DNA from: Vogesella mureinivorans
GTDB lineage: Bacteria; Pseudomonadota; Gammaproteobacteria; Burkholderiales; Chromobacteriaceae
Reading direction: 5' to 3'
NCBI RefSeq assembly: GCF_007644035.1
Contig: NZ_VMTV02000134.1
Location: 186,001 to 250,000, forward strand
Length of the DNA: 64,000 nt
Part shown: positions 44,463 through 53,989 of the stretch, in pieces
How positions within the stretch are numbered: the first letter of the stretch is position 1
How the letters are laid out: every line of letters begins with the position of its first letter
The notes under the pieces: generated by a model
Databases searched by the model: none
What the model saw: the letters and a program-made list of their open reading frames with translations, nothing else
Told to the model about the DNA's origin: nothing
Program-made: the position numbers and the translations under genes

Positions 44463-45164
44463 TTAGCGGCGATGGCCATGGTCATGATCGCCGCCCCACG
44501 GGGCCAGCTCGTCCGGCCAGCTGGTGCGCGCCGGGCTGCGGTCCTGGTTGTTGATCAGGGTTTTGGTCAGCGCCTGCAGCGGGGCCATGTCCGGGCGCTG
44601 TTTGTTCTGGCGGGCGCTGTCCATCAGCTTGTTGCGCTCCTGTTTGAGCGTGGCCAGCTCCTGATCGGTGAGTGCGCCGGAAATCACGGCATCGCGGAAC
44701 TGCTTCATGTCTTCGCGCGGCATGCCATGCGGGCCCTGGTGTTTGTCGTGCCCGGCTTTACCGTCACGCATACCTTTGTGCATGCCATCGTGCATGCCGC
44801 CTTTCATGTGCATCTGCGCCAGCTCGGGCGGGAGTTTGTCGCGCTTCTGGGTGCGGTCGGCATTGTCGATCAGTGCCTTGGTTTTGTCTTGCAGGGCCTG
44901 ATGCAGCTTCTTGGCCTGTTCGCGGTCGGCGCTGCTGAAGCTACCGTCGTCGCGCAGTTTCTTGATGGCAGCCACGGTGGTGTCGCGCTCTTTTTTCAGC
45001 GTGGCCAGCTCGGCGTCGGTCAGTGCGCCGGACAGCACGGCTTCGTGAAAGGCTTTACGGTCGGCGCGCGGCATTTTGTCACCATGGCCAAAGGCCAGGG
45101 CAGAGGCCGACAGCGCGGCCAGCAGGGAGAGCACCAGCGCAGTGGGGACGAAACGTGTTTTCAT
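44463..45164 (-). CDS. Periplasmic His/Met-rich protein with duplicated helical motif
   Basis: 233 aa after choosing the ATG at 45164 (MKTRFVPTALVLSLL), which has a clear signal peptide (cleavage after ALA). Two copies of a helical motif (EAVLSGALTDAELATLKKER near residue 42, DAVISGALTDQELATLKQER near 158) flank a Met/His/Gly-rich stretch (MHMKGGMHDGMHKGMRDG), which could bind metal. Overall plan recalls Spy/CpxP-type periplasmic stress proteins, but no LTxxQ motif is seen. It is divergent from the OmpR/EnvZ-type system, which may control it. Confidence 0.65.
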   Translation of the reverse strand: MKTRFVPTALVLSLLAALSASALAFGHGDKMPRADRKAFHEAVLSGALTDAELATLKKERDTTVAAIKKLRDDGSFSSADREQAKKLHQALQDKTKALIDNADRTQKRDKLPPELAQMHMKGGMHDGMHKGMRDGKAGHDKHQGPHGMPREDMKQFRDAVISGALTDQELATLKQERNKLMDSARQNKQRPDMAPLQALTKTLINNQDRSPARTSWPDELAPWGGDHDHGHRR

Positions 45165-45381
45165 TGCAAACTCCTTATGCCATGTGGCCTTGGTTGATGG
45201 TGTCACTTTAGCGCCGGGGTTTTGCCCGAGTATGTGCCGCAGGGTGCGGAGTGTTAACGGGTGTTAAGGTTGGCCGCAGGCTTAATCTCTGTTCACACCG
45301 GGGCTGACGCTGTGCCAGCCACGCGGTAGGCTTGCAGCATTGACAGGCAGGCAGCCCGGCCTGCACTGAGATTGGGTGTTT

Positions 45382-46113
45382 ATGGAAAACCGCAAAATAC
45401 TGGTAGTAGACGACGATGCGCGCCTGCGCGAGCTGCTGCAGCGCTACCTGACACAGCAAGGCTACGCGGTAGAAAGCTTGCCCGATGCGCGCGAGCTGGA
45501 TCGCAAGCTGGCGCGTAACCGCCCGGACTTGCTGGTGCTGGATGTCATGATGCCGGGCGAGGACGGCCTGGCCGTGGTACGCCGCCTGCGGGCGCAGGGC
45601 GAGCCGATACCGGTGGTGATGCTGACGGCGCGTGGCGAAGATATCGACCGTATCCTGGGCCTGGAAATGGGCGCCGACGACTACCTGGCCAAGCCGTTCA
45701 ACCCGCGCGAGCTGCTGGCGCGCATTAATGCCGTGTTGCGGCGCTACGAGCACACCCCGGCGGTTACCGCCAGCCACGAGGAAGCCGAAGCACTGCACTT
45801 TGGCCCCTGCACACTGAACCCCTCTCGGCGCGAGCTGCTGCGTGACGGCCAGCCGGTGACGCTGACCACTGCCGAATACGCGGTGCTGTTGGCGCTGGCC
45901 ACCCACCCGCGGCGGCCGCTTACCCGCGAGCAGCTGATGACGCTGGCCATGGGCAAAGGCGGTGGTGAATCGCAAGACCGCAGCATTGATGTACACGTAT
46001 CGCGCCTGCGCAAAGCCATAGAAGACGCCGACGGCCCGCCACGCTACCTGCAAACGGTCTGGGGCTACGGCTATGTATTTGTACCCGATGGCCGTGACAA
46101 GGACGCACGATGA
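45382..46113 (+). CDS. ompR: OmpR-family response regulator
   Basis: A 243-aa regulator: receiver domain with acidic pocket DDD near residues 10-12, phospho-acceptor D54 (LLVLDVMMPG), conserved T and K (VVMLTARG; YLAKPF), and an OmpR winged helix (RSIDVHVSRLRKAIE; VWGYGYVFVPD). The sequence is OmpR-like in its N-terminus. ATG 45382 is chosen; a GTG two codons upstream is in frame. The end overlaps the kinase start by four bases. The symbol is provisional. Confidence 0.88.
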   Translation: MENRKILVVDDDARLRELLQRYLTQQGYAVESLPDARELDRKLARNRPDLLVLDVMMPGEDGLAVVRRLRAQGEPIPVVMLTARGEDIDRILGLEMGADDYLAKPFNPRELLARINAVLRRYEHTPAVTASHEEAEALHFGPCTLNPSRRELLRDGQPVTLTTAEYAVLLALATHPRRPLTREQLMTLAMGKGGGESQDRSIDVHVSRLRKAIEDADGPPRYLQTVWGYGYVFVPDGRDKDAR

Positions 46114-47408
46114 CCTTGCCCGTGTTGCGCGGCACGTTGTTTATCCGCCTGGCCGCCCTGGTGGTGATGGCGGTGCTGGCCAGCCAGGTGTTTACCCTGT
46201 GGCTGGGTGTAAAGCAGAAAAACACCCTGCTGGCGGACCAGCTGTACGCCCAGGTGGTGGACACGCTGGCCGATTACGAGGGCGCGCTGGCGCGCTTGCC
46301 CGCGGCGCAACGCGCCCCTTTCCTGCTGACCAACAACCATGCCGGCCTGCCGCGCCTGCTACCGCTCAGTGCGGCAGAGCAAGTGCATTCCAGGGTGCCG
46401 CCGATGGGGCACGACCTGGCCGGCCAGCTATCCGATGCGCTGGGCGAGCCGGTGCATGTGCAGTTCAGCCGCGGCGAGCGGCGGGAGCTGTGGCTGCGTG
46501 TGCCGGTGCTGGACAGCCATTATTGGCTGGTGATGCCGCTGACGCGCTTCTTGCCGCCCTCTTTGCGGCCAACCTTGCAAGCTGCCGGCCTGGTGGCGCT
46601 GCTGTCTTTGCTGGCGGCTTTTGCCCTGGCCTGGCGTACCACCCGGCCGCTGTCGCAGCTGGTGGCAGCCACCCGTGAGCTGGAAGCCGGGCGCACACCG
46701 CCACCGGTGGTGCCCAGCGGCCCGCGCGAGGTGCGCCTGCTGATCGAGCGTTTTAACGGCATGGCGCAGGCACTGGACAAGGCCGCCAGTGAGCGCCGCC
46801 TGATGCTGGCGGGGCTATCGCACGATCTGCGCACGCCGCTGACCCGCTTGAAGCTGGCGGTGGAGATGCTGTCGCCCGATGAAGATAGCGCCGGGATGTT
46901 GTCTGATATCGACGAGTTGTCGCACATTGTCAGCCAGTTTATCGATTTTGCCCGCAGCGAAGAGACCCGCCCGATGCAGGAGGTGGCGCTGGGTGGCGTG
47001 ATCGACAGCGTGCTGTCACGCTTTGCCCGCGATGGTATGGCGGTGCACTGGCAGCGCTGCGATGCCAGCCTGCAGGGCGATGCCTTAAGCCTGCAGCGCC
47101 TGCTGTCCAACCTGCTGGAAAATGCGCGCCGTTATGGCCAGCCACCCTTTACCGTGAGCCTGCAGCCGGGGGCGGGTGAGCTGGTGCTGCGGGTACACGA
47201 TAGCGGGGAGGGTATTGCGCCAGCTTTGCAGCAGGCGGCGCTGGCACCGTTTGAAAGGTTGGCTGCACACCGGGGTACCGATGGCGGCAGCGGGCTGGGG
47301 CTGGCCATTGTGCAGCGCATTGTGCAGCAGCATGGCGGGCGTTTGCAGTTTGCCCACCCGCTGGGCGGGGGCTTCGAGGTGGCGGTCTGGCTGCCTGCCG
47401 CCGCCTAG
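46110..47408 (+). CDS. EnvZ-like sensor histidine kinase
   Basis: Inner-membrane kinase of 432 aa: two transmembrane helices (about 12-33 and 150-172) around a periplasmic sensor of ~115 residues, HAMP, phosphorylation site H237 in LAGLSHDLRTPLTRLKLAVEML, and an ATP-binding domain (LLSNLLENARRYG, HDSGEGI, GSGLGLAIV). The length and H-box match the EnvZ/RisS type. Translationally coupled to the OmpR-type regulator. Signal unknown; divergent secreted proteins are possible targets. Confidence 0.88.
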   Translation: MTLPVLRGTLFIRLAALVVMAVLASQVFTLWLGVKQKNTLLADQLYAQVVDTLADYEGALARLPAAQRAPFLLTNNHAGLPRLLPLSAAEQVHSRVPPMGHDLAGQLSDALGEPVHVQFSRGERRELWLRVPVLDSHYWLVMPLTRFLPPSLRPTLQAAGLVALLSLLAAFALAWRTTRPLSQLVAATRELEAGRTPPPVVPSGPREVRLLIERFNGMAQALDKAASERRLMLAGLSHDLRTPLTRLKLAVEMLSPDEDSAGMLSDIDELSHIVSQFIDFARSEETRPMQEVALGGVIDSVLSRFARDGMAVHWQRCDASLQGDALSLQRLLSNLLENARRYGQPPFTVSLQPGAGELVLRVHDSGEGIAPALQQAALAPFERLAAHRGTDGGSGLGLAIVQRIVQQHGGRLQFAHPLGGGFEVAVWLPAAA

Positions 47409-47420
47409 GCTCGCCGATGC

Positions 47421-48209
47421 TCAGGGGGAGAGCGGTGCCCGTGTGGCCGGGCAGTCGCTGGCTTGCACCACGCTAAAGCGGCCTTCCAGCCCCGGGCGCA
47501 TATGCCAGACAGGCAAGCCGTGGCGCTGTAGCAAGCTGGCGTACTGGCCGCTTTGCCATTGCTGCAGTAGCTGCTGGCGTAGCTGCTGCGCCAGCAGCAG
47601 GCCGCTATCGTTTGGCCGAAAGCTCAGTGCCGGCCATACCTCGCCCACGGCTTTGCTGGAGTCGTAGTTAAAATGGCTACTGCTGCCTTGCGCGCGCATG
47701 GCGTCTTCGCTGAGTGCCAGAAAGCTGAAGAAGTAGTTGGCGCGCCGCGCGCGCAGCATGTCCAGTGCTTTGTCTATGCTGCTGACCTCTTCCCAGCGCA
47801 GCCTGGGGTTGTGCTGGATAAACGCGTGGTTAAAACCCCGCACGACCAGCACGCGCTCGCCGGCGGGGGGGAGGTTGCCCGGGCCGGGTACCTTGTCACC
47901 CTGGCGCGTGATGAATACTTCGTAGTCGCGCACGCCCAGCGTCAGAAAGTGGCTGTCGTGGCGGCGGCACAGCAGGTCGGCGGCAAACAGCTCGCCTTCG
48001 CCGCCGCGGTAGTAGCGCTCTACGGCGCGGGCCGGGGGCAGCAGGCGCAGGGTGATGGCTTGTTGCTGCAGCTGCAAGCGCCCCAGCAGCTCGGGTATCC
48101 AGCCGTGGCCATTCCAGGCAAAGCCGGGCATGTCCAGTACCACGGCAGTTACGGCCTGGGCGGGCGGGTGCAGGGCGGCAAGTAGCAGGGCAGTGAGCAA
48201 GTGGTGCAT
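47421..48209 (-). CDS. Periplasmic solute-binding-like protein
   Basis: A 262-aa exported protein (signal peptide 1-19, cleavage after AQA) with a family 3 solute-binding-like fold: RLLPPARAVERYYRGGEGELFAADL and a later LDMLRARRANYFFSFLAL segment. No transporter genes adjacent. It converges on the EnvZ-like kinase gene with 12 bases between stops. It could be an accessory sensor domain; ligand unknown. Confidence 0.65.
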   Translation of the reverse strand: MHHLLTALLLAALHPPAQAVTAVVLDMPGFAWNGHGWIPELLGRLQLQQQAITLRLLPPARAVERYYRGGEGELFAADLLCRRHDSHFLTLGVRDYEVFITRQGDKVPGPGNLPPAGERVLVVRGFNHAFIQHNPRLRWEEVSSIDKALDMLRARRANYFFSFLALSEDAMRAQGSSSHFNYDSSKAVGEVWPALSFRPNDSGLLLAQQLRQQLLQQWQSGQYASLLQRHGLPVWHMRPGLEGRFSVVQASDCPATRAPLSP

Positions 48210-48251
48210 GGCAGTCTCCCAGAGGGAGCTACCAGTGTAGGCGGCTTAGAG

Positions 48252-49130
48252 TTATTGCTCGACACTTCTATAATTGTCCGTGCCAGCTTGCTGTGCAGCC
48301 TCCCAGCCTAATAGCGACAGTTTGCAGTTTTCCCCCCAGCGGTAGCCGCCCAGTGCCCCGCTGGCGCGAATAACGCGGTGGCAGGGGATAAGCCAGGCGA
48401 TCGGGTTGGCCCCTACGGCGCTGCCCACGGCGCGTGCTGTGCCGGGTTTGCCTAGCGCCTGTGCCAGCTGGCCATAGCTGCACAGGCTGCCATACGGGAT
48501 GGCCAGCAGCGCGCGCCAGACCTGCAGCTGGAAATTGCTACCGTGTACATGCAGCCTCAGTGGCTGGCTGTCGTGTAGGTGCAGCGGCTGAAAGAGCTGC
48601 GCTACCAGCGCCTGGTGGCTGCCTGGCTGGTGTTGCAGCTGCGCCTGCGGCCAACGTTGCTGCAGCAGCATGTGTGCGGATGCAGGATCCGGCAGGGGCA
48701 GGAAATGCAGCAGGCACAGCCCGCGTGGTGTACTGGCGGCCAGCAGCGGGCCAAAGCGGCTGGGCTCGATGCTCCAGTGCAGCTGCAAGCTGGCGCCGCC
48801 GGCGCGCCACTCGCCGGGGGTCATGGCTTCCAGCGTGACAAACAGGTCGTGCAGGCGGCTGCTGCCGGACAGGCCCAGCTGGTGGGCTAGCGGCAGCAGT
48901 GCGGTACCTTGCTGCAAGCCTGCTTTGGCTGCCTCCAGCGTGATTTGCTGCAAAAAGCGTTTGGGGCTGATGCCGGCCCATTGCGTAAACAGGCGCTGCA
49001 GGTGGTATTCGGACAGGTTTAGCGTGCCGGCCAGCTGTGCCAGCGTGGGCTGGCTATGGGCATGCTGTATCAGATAGCGGATTGCCTGGGTGATGCGGTC
49101 TTCATCGCGGGGTGGGTGTGCACTGTGCAT
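48252..49130 (-). CDS. AraC-Ogt fusion (Ada-like O6-methylguanine-DNA methyltransferase)
   Basis: A 292-aa protein with an AraC helix-turn-helix (about residues 15-105; LNLSEYHLQRLFTQWAGISPKRF) fused to a methylguanine methyltransferase with acceptor Cys near 249 in WLIPCHRVIRASGALGGYRWG. It lacks the N-terminal Cys4 zinc domain of E. coli Ada, which repairs phosphotriesters and activates transcription. Start ATG 49130 lies 6 bases after AGGAGG. Repairs alkylated guanine; any regulatory role would need another trigger. Confidence 0.87.
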   Translation of the reverse strand: MHSAHPPRDEDRITQAIRYLIQHAHSQPTLAQLAGTLNLSEYHLQRLFTQWAGISPKRFLQQITLEAAKAGLQQGTALLPLAHQLGLSGSSRLHDLFVTLEAMTPGEWRAGGASLQLHWSIEPSRFGPLLAASTPRGLCLLHFLPLPDPASAHMLLQQRWPQAQLQHQPGSHQALVAQLFQPLHLHDSQPLRLHVHGSNFQLQVWRALLAIPYGSLCSYGQLAQALGKPGTARAVGSAVGANPIAWLIPCHRVIRASGALGGYRWGENCKLSLLGWEAAQQAGTDNYRSVEQ

Positions 49131-49214
49131 GCCGGCCTCCTGGGTCATGCTGGCAGTGTAGGGAGCCTGTGCCGCGCGGGCGACCCGATTCTTGCCATGT
49201 TGGCCGCAGGCAAG

Positions 49215-49240
49215 AAAAAACCCCGGTTCGCAAACCGGGG
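49215..49240 (-). terminator. engB terminator
   Basis: On the minus strand: CCCCGGTT/AACCGGGG with a 4-base loop, then six T (49215-49220 as A). An exact motif copy lies just beyond at 49199-49208. Confidence 0.82.
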
Positions 49241-49312
49241 CCAATGCCTTGGCAGGCTCCCGCTCAGGGAGGTGAAGCGGGAAGGAGCGTGGCTCCTGTT
49301 TGCTTTGACGCC

Positions 49313-49954
49313 TTAGTCGGGGAAAGTTTCATCGATATCGTCAAATTGTTCTTCTTGCGGCATCGGGCAGGCGGCAAACCAGCCTTCCACAATGCCTGCT
49401 ACTTCTTCGGTACCGGTCTTTTTGGAGCTGGAAAACAGCTGCAGGGTGATATTGGGGTAGTCAGCCAGCTGTTTCTTGACCGAGGACAGAACCTTCTGTT
49501 GTTCCTGGCGCGACAATTTGTCGGCTTTGGACAACAGAATGTGTACCGGGCGCTGGGTGACGGTAAAGAACTCGATCATCTTCCAGTCCAGCTCCTTGAG
49601 CGGGTGGCGCGAGTCCATGATCAGCAGCAGGCCCACGATGCTGTCGCGGGTTTGCAGGTACTGGCCCAGCAGAGCTACCCAGTGTACGCGGATGGCTTCG
49701 GGCACTTCGGCGTAGCCGTAGCCGGGCAAATCCACCAGGAAACGCTCCTGGCCCAGGTCGAAAAAGTTGATGTGCTGCGTGCGGCCAGGGGTTTTGGAAA
49801 CGTAGGCCAGGCGGGTACGATTGCACAGGGTATTGATAGCGCTGGACTTGCCGGCGTTAGAGCGGCCAACAAAGGCCACCTCGCAACGCGTGGGTGGCAA
49901 ATCCTTGAGGTGGTTTACGGTTGTGAAAAACCGTGCATTCTGAAAGATCGACAT
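49313..49954 (-). CDS. engB: Ribosome biogenesis GTPase EngB (YsxC/YihA)
   Basis: Essential GTPase for 50S subunit assembly (213 aa). G1 GRSNAGKSS near residues 30-38, G2 TPGRTQ near 55, G3 DLPGYGYA near 74, G4 [10 protein letters not shown] near 141, G5 FSSSKKTG near 174. Divergent from the cytochrome c4 gene over 91 bases. Confidence 0.94.
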   Translation of the reverse strand: MSIFQNARFFTTVNHLKDLPPTRCEVAFVGRSNAGKSSAINTLCNRTRLAYVSKTPGRTQHINFFDLGQERFLVDLPGYGYAEVPEAIRVHWVALLGQYLQTRDSIVGLLLIMDSRHPLKELDWKMIEFFTVTQRPVHILLSKADKLSRQEQQKVLSSVKKQLADYPNITLQLFSSSKKTGTEEVAGIVEGWFAACPMPQEEQFDDIDETFPD

Positions 49955-50045
49955 AGTAGTAAGGGCAAAGTCAATTGATATAGAATAGCAGGTTTGAAAT
50001 TGCCACCTTTACAGATATTTACGCTATCTCTCATTAGGAGCGACC

Positions 50046-50666
50046 ATGAAACGTAACATGCTGTTGGCTATCGCTGCTGCTACCTTTGCAGCCAGTGCTA
50101 TGGCCTCCACCCCGGCAGCGCCTGCCAAAGGCGACCCGGTCAAGGGCAAAGCCATCGCTGACCAGGTATGTGCTGCCTGTCACGGTGCGGACGGCAACAG
50201 CGTGGCTTCTGCCAACCCGACGCTGGCCGGCCAGCACGCCAAATATATCGAAAGCCAGCTGAAGGCTTTCAAATCCGGCGAGCGCAAGAACCCGATCATG
50301 ATGGGGATGGCTGCACCGCTGACCCCGGCTGACATGGCCAACGTGGCTGCATATTTCAGCAGCCAGAAAGTCAAACCGCGCGAAGCGGCAGACAAGAGCC
50401 AGATGCCACTGGGCAAGAAAATCTACACCGCAGGCAACCCGGCCACCAAAGTACCGGCCTGTATGGCTTGCCACGGCCCGGCAGGTAAAGGCTTCCCGGA
50501 TCAGTACCCGGCAGTAGGCAGCCAGCACGCGGCGTATATCGCCAAGCAGCTGGCCGACTTCAAAGCCGGTACCGACCGCAAGAATGCGGTCATGCACGAT
50601 ATCGCCATGCGTCTGACCGACGCCGAAGTGAAGGCGGTATCCGAATACATGTCCGGTCTCCGTTAA
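50046..50666 (+). CDS. Cytochrome c4 (dihaem)
   Basis: Periplasmic dihaem electron carrier (206 aa): signal peptide 1-20, first haem site CAACHG at residues 42-47, second CMACHG near 138-143, in two similar cytochrome domains; Met ligands likely in MMGMAAPLT and VMHDIAMRL. AGGAG lies before the ATG. Donor to terminal oxidases such as cbb3. The cytochrome c maturation genes ccsB-ccsA follow, a conserved order in betaproteobacteria. Confidence 0.93.
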   Translation: MKRNMLLAIAAATFAASAMASTPAAPAKGDPVKGKAIADQVCAACHGADGNSVASANPTLAGQHAKYIESQLKAFKSGERKNPIMMGMAAPLTPADMANVAAYFSSQKVKPREAADKSQMPLGKKIYTAGNPATKVPACMACHGPAGKGFPDQYPAVGSQHAAYIAKQLADFKAGTDRKNAVMHDIAMRLTDAEVKAVSEYMSGLR

Positions 50667-50694
50667 GCGCAACTTTTTCGCGCAGATACGTTCC

Positions 50695-50717
50695 AAAGGG
50701 GGCTTTGCGCCCCCTTT
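50695..50717 (+). terminator. Hairpin between cytochrome c4 gene and ccsB
   Basis: A 9-bp perfect stem, AAAGGGGGC/GCCCCCTTT, with a 5-base loop. The T-run is only three, so it may be a partial terminator allowing read-through into ccsB. Confidence 0.6.
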
Positions 50718-50735
50718 GTCGCGTTTGAAACCAAA

Positions 50736-52757
50736 ATGAACAGCCAAAAAAAACCTGCGTCACCCGGCTATCGCCTGTACGAGCTGCTCAGCTCCATGCG
50801 GTTTGCCATTGGTCTGCTGACCATTCTCTCCATCGCATCGGTCATCGGTACCGTACTCAAGCAGAACGAGCCCTACCCTAACTATGCCTTCGAGTTTGGC
50901 CAGTTCTGGTTCAAGGCATTCGAGTACCTGGGCTTGTACGACGTTTACCATTCGGCCTGGTTTCTCACCATTCTGGCCTTTCTGGTGACCTCTACCACGC
51001 TGTGCATCGTGCGTAATGGCCCGGTGTTCCTGCGCGACATGAAGGGCTTCCGCGAAAAAGCCGCCGAAGGCTCGCTCAAGGCCATGAAACACAGCCGCGA
51101 GTTGGCCGTGTCGCTGGATGAAGCCCAGGCCGTGGCGCTGATCCAGCAACGGGGCATGCGTTACAAACGCAGCCAGCGCGACGATGGCAGCATTGTGTTG
51201 GCCGCCAAAAAGGGTAGCGGCAGCAAGCTGGGCTATTTCTTTGCCCACATCGCCATGGTGGTGATCTGTATCGGCGGCCTGATGGATGGCAACCTGCCGC
51301 TGAAAATCGGCGAGCTTACCGGCAGCATCGTGCCGGAAACCCGCGAGCTGCCACAGGGGCAGATACCGGCACAAAGCCGGCTGGGGGCCAATAACCTGTC
51401 CTTCCGTGGCAGCGTGACCGTGGTGGAAAACAAAAGCGCCGACGTGATTTTCATGAACAGCGGCAAGGGCTACCTGGTACAGGAGCTGCCCTTTATCGTG
51501 ACGCTGAAGAAGTTCCATGTGGACTACTACAGCAACGGCATGCCCAAGCTGTTTGCCAGCGATATTGTGGTTACCGACAAGGCCAGCGGCAAGGAAACCC
51601 CGGCCACCGTGAAGGTGAACCACCCCATGATCGTGGATGGCGTGGCCATCTATCAGGCCAGCTTTGGCGATGGCGGCTCGCCGCTGGAGCTGAAAGCCTG
51701 GAACCTGGCCCAACCGCAAAGCGCTGCCAGCGAGATAAAAGGCGTGTCGCTGAACAGCCAGCCACTGCGTGTGAATGGCCAGGACTACCAGCTGGAGTTT
51801 GGCGACCTGCGCGTGTTCAACATCGAAAACATGGGCAAGCGCGAGGCAGACGGCAAAACCCTGCAGCAGCGCATGCACGACGTGCGCGAAGTGAAGCAGG
51901 ACACCAAAAACCTGAAAAACGTCGGCCCGTCCATTACCTACAAGCTGCGTGACAGCCACGGCCAGGCGCGCGAATTCCATCATTACATGGCACCGATGGA
52001 GCAAGAAGGCGCGCTGTACCAGATTGCCGGTGTGCGCAGCGAAGTGGCGCAGCCCTTCCAGTACCTGCGTATTCCGCTGGATGACGAGCTGAAAATCGAT
52101 AGCTTCATGCGCCTGCAGGCCGCGCTGAAAAACCCGGTGCTGTACGACGAGATTGCCCGCCGTACCACCGCCAAGGCCATGCAGGGCGCGGCGATCAGCC
52201 CGGCCATGGAAAAGCAGTTTGGCGATAGCGTGAAGTGGATTTTGGCGCGCTTTGGCGAGGGCGGTTTTGTGGCGCTGGAGAAATTCCTGGACGCCAAGGT
52301 ACCCGCCGACAAGCGCCAGGCGATTGCGCAGACCTATATCAAGATCCTGCAGGGCGCGGTGATCGACGTGATGGCGGTCGCGCAGGAAAAAGCCGGCCTG
52401 AAACCGTGGCCGCAGGACGAAAAGCACTACCGCTTCCTGCTGGATAGCCTGGTGACGGTCAGCGCCTTCAACGATTACAAGGCACCGCTTTATCTGGAGC
52501 TGCAGGGCTTTGATCAGGTACAGTCGTCCGGCCTGCAAATGACGCGCTCGCCGGGCAAAAACCTGGTGTACCTGGGTTCGCTGATGCTGGTCATCGGCAT
52601 CATCCTGATGTTCTATGTGCGCGAAGTACGGCTGTGGCTGGTGCTGCGTGCCGGTAGCGTGCGTGTGGCCATGAGCTCGAACCGCCACAACCGCGACCTG
52701 GACGAAGATTTCGATAAAATTGTGGGTGCCCTGAGCCCGCGAGCAGGAGAGGTATGA
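50736..52757 (+). CDS. resB: Cytochrome c biogenesis protein CcsB (ResB)
   Basis: Part of the system II haem delivery and ligation complex (673 aa). Membrane helices near residues 22-43, 72-90, 163-183 and 605-628 surround a large periplasmic domain (about 190-600). The family opening ELLSSMRFAIGLLTILSIASVIG is present. It overlaps the next gene, ccsA, by four bases. No odd features; length is typical of proteobacterial ResB. Confidence 0.92.
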   Translation: MNSQKKPASPGYRLYELLSSMRFAIGLLTILSIASVIGTVLKQNEPYPNYAFEFGQFWFKAFEYLGLYDVYHSAWFLTILAFLVTSTTLCIVRNGPVFLRDMKGFREKAAEGSLKAMKHSRELAVSLDEAQAVALIQQRGMRYKRSQRDDGSIVLAAKKGSGSKLGYFFAHIAMVVICIGGLMDGNLPLKIGELTGSIVPETRELPQGQIPAQSRLGANNLSFRGSVTVVENKSADVIFMNSGKGYLVQELPFIVTLKKFHVDYYSNGMPKLFASDIVVTDKASGKETPATVKVNHPMIVDGVAIYQASFGDGGSPLELKAWNLAQPQSAASEIKGVSLNSQPLRVNGQDYQLEFGDLRVFNIENMGKREADGKTLQQRMHDVREVKQDTKNLKNVGPSITYKLRDSHGQAREFHHYMAPMEQEGALYQIAGVRSEVAQPFQYLRIPLDDELKIDSFMRLQAALKNPVLYDEIARRTTAKAMQGAAISPAMEKQFGDSVKWILARFGEGGFVALEKFLDAKVPADKRQAIAQTYIKILQGAVIDVMAVAQEKAGLKPWPQDEKHYRFLLDSLVTVSAFNDYKAPLYLELQGFDQVQSSGLQMTRSPGKNLVYLGSLMLVIGIILMFYVREVRLWLVLRAGSVRVAMSSNRHNRDLDEDFDKIVGALSPRAGEV

Positions 52758-53890
52758 TGGAGCTGCTAATGCAACAACCGTTCTATAAGCGACTGAACCT
52801 GGCCGACTGGCTGTTTGCCCTGTTCATTGCCGTGGTCACCGGCTACACCTTCAGCCTGTACGGCAGCAGGATGGACATCTACGAAGACCTGATCCTGCTG
52901 GGTAGCGGTGCGGGTATCGTGGCGCTGGGCTGGTTCTGGGGCAGCTGGCGCTGGTTCTTCCCGCTGGCCGGTGCCATGTCGCTGCTGGCCATCGAGCTGT
53001 ACGACCACAACCTGGCCCGTGCCGGCGAGAGCTTTGGCCTGAAATACCTGCTTTCCAGCCAGTCGTCCTTCATGTGGATGTGCACGCTGTTCTTCCTGGC
53101 TACCGCCATTTACTGGGCAGGTCTGCTGTCGCGCTCTGACATGCTGAACCGTATCGGTAGCGGCCTTACCTGGGCGGCCTCTGCCTTTGCGCTGGCCGGC
53201 CTGTTTACCCGCTGGTACGAAAGCTACCTGATTGCGCCGGACGTTGGCCGCATCCCGGTGTCCAACCTGTACGAAGTGTTCATCCTGTTCTGTCTGATTA
53301 CCGCGCTGATGTACCTGTACTACGAGGCCAAGTTTGCTGCGCGCCAGCTGGGTGCCTTCGTGCTGCTGGTGATCTCGGCGGCGGTAGGCTTCATCCTGTG
53401 GTACACCTTCGACCGCCAGGCGCACACCATCCAGCCGCTGATTCCGGCGCTGCAATCGTGGTGGATGAAGATTCACGTGCCGGCCAACTTTGTCGGCTAC
53501 GGCGCGTTTGCCCTGTCGGCCATGCTGGGCGTGGCGCAGCTGCTGTCGCGCCGAGGCATCCTGACCGACAAGCTGCCCAAGGCCGAAGTGATCGATGAAA
53601 TGATGTACAAGGCCATTTCGGTGGGCTTCCTGTTCTTCACCATCGCCACCATCCTGGGCGCGATGTGGGCGGCGGATGCCTGGGGCGGCTACTGGAGCTG
53701 GGACCCGAAAGAAACCTGGGCGCTGATCGTGTGGCTGAACTACGCCGCCTGGCTGCACGTGCGGCTGGTAAAAGGCTGGCGTGGCGAGCCGCTGGCGTGG
53801 TGGGCGGTGATCGGCTTGCTGGTCACTACCTTTGCCTTTATCGGCGTGAACATGTTCCTGTCCGGCCTGCATTCCTACGGCTCGCTGTAA
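52754..53890 (+). CDS. ccsA: Cytochrome c biogenesis protein CcsA (haem handling)
   Basis: Partner of ResB in system II (378 aa), about eight membrane helices. The haem-binding WWD-type segment is WGGYWSWDPKETWALI near residues 308-323, and conserved histidines lie in flanking loops (KIHVPANFVGYG, AAWLHVRLVKGWRG). GGAGAGG precedes the first ATG; a second ATG follows immediately. Named CcsB in some schemes. Confidence 0.92.
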   Translation: MMELLMQQPFYKRLNLADWLFALFIAVVTGYTFSLYGSRMDIYEDLILLGSGAGIVALGWFWGSWRWFFPLAGAMSLLAIELYDHNLARAGESFGLKYLLSSQSSFMWMCTLFFLATAIYWAGLLSRSDMLNRIGSGLTWAASAFALAGLFTRWYESYLIAPDVGRIPVSNLYEVFILFCLITALMYLYYEAKFAARQLGAFVLLVISAAVGFILWYTFDRQAHTIQPLIPALQSWWMKIHVPANFVGYGAFALSAMLGVAQLLSRRGILTDKLPKAEVIDEMMYKAISVGFLFFTIATILGAMWAADAWGGYWSWDPKETWALIVWLNYAAWLHVRLVKGWRGEPLAWWAVIGLLVTTFAFIGVNMFLSGLHSYGSL

Positions 53891-53901
53891 GCTGGCCAGC
53901 A

Positions 53902-53938
53902 CAAACAAAAACCGGGGCGATGCTCCGGTTTTTGTTTG
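53902..53938 (+). terminator. ccsA terminator
   Basis: A 14-bp perfect stem, CAAACAAAAACCGG/CCGGTTTTTGTTTG, with a 9-base loop; T-rich right arm. Confidence 0.85.
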
Positions 53939-53989
53939 TGCGGTCGCCTATGGTATATCTAGCGCATCCCGCTCCTATCGTATGCCACC

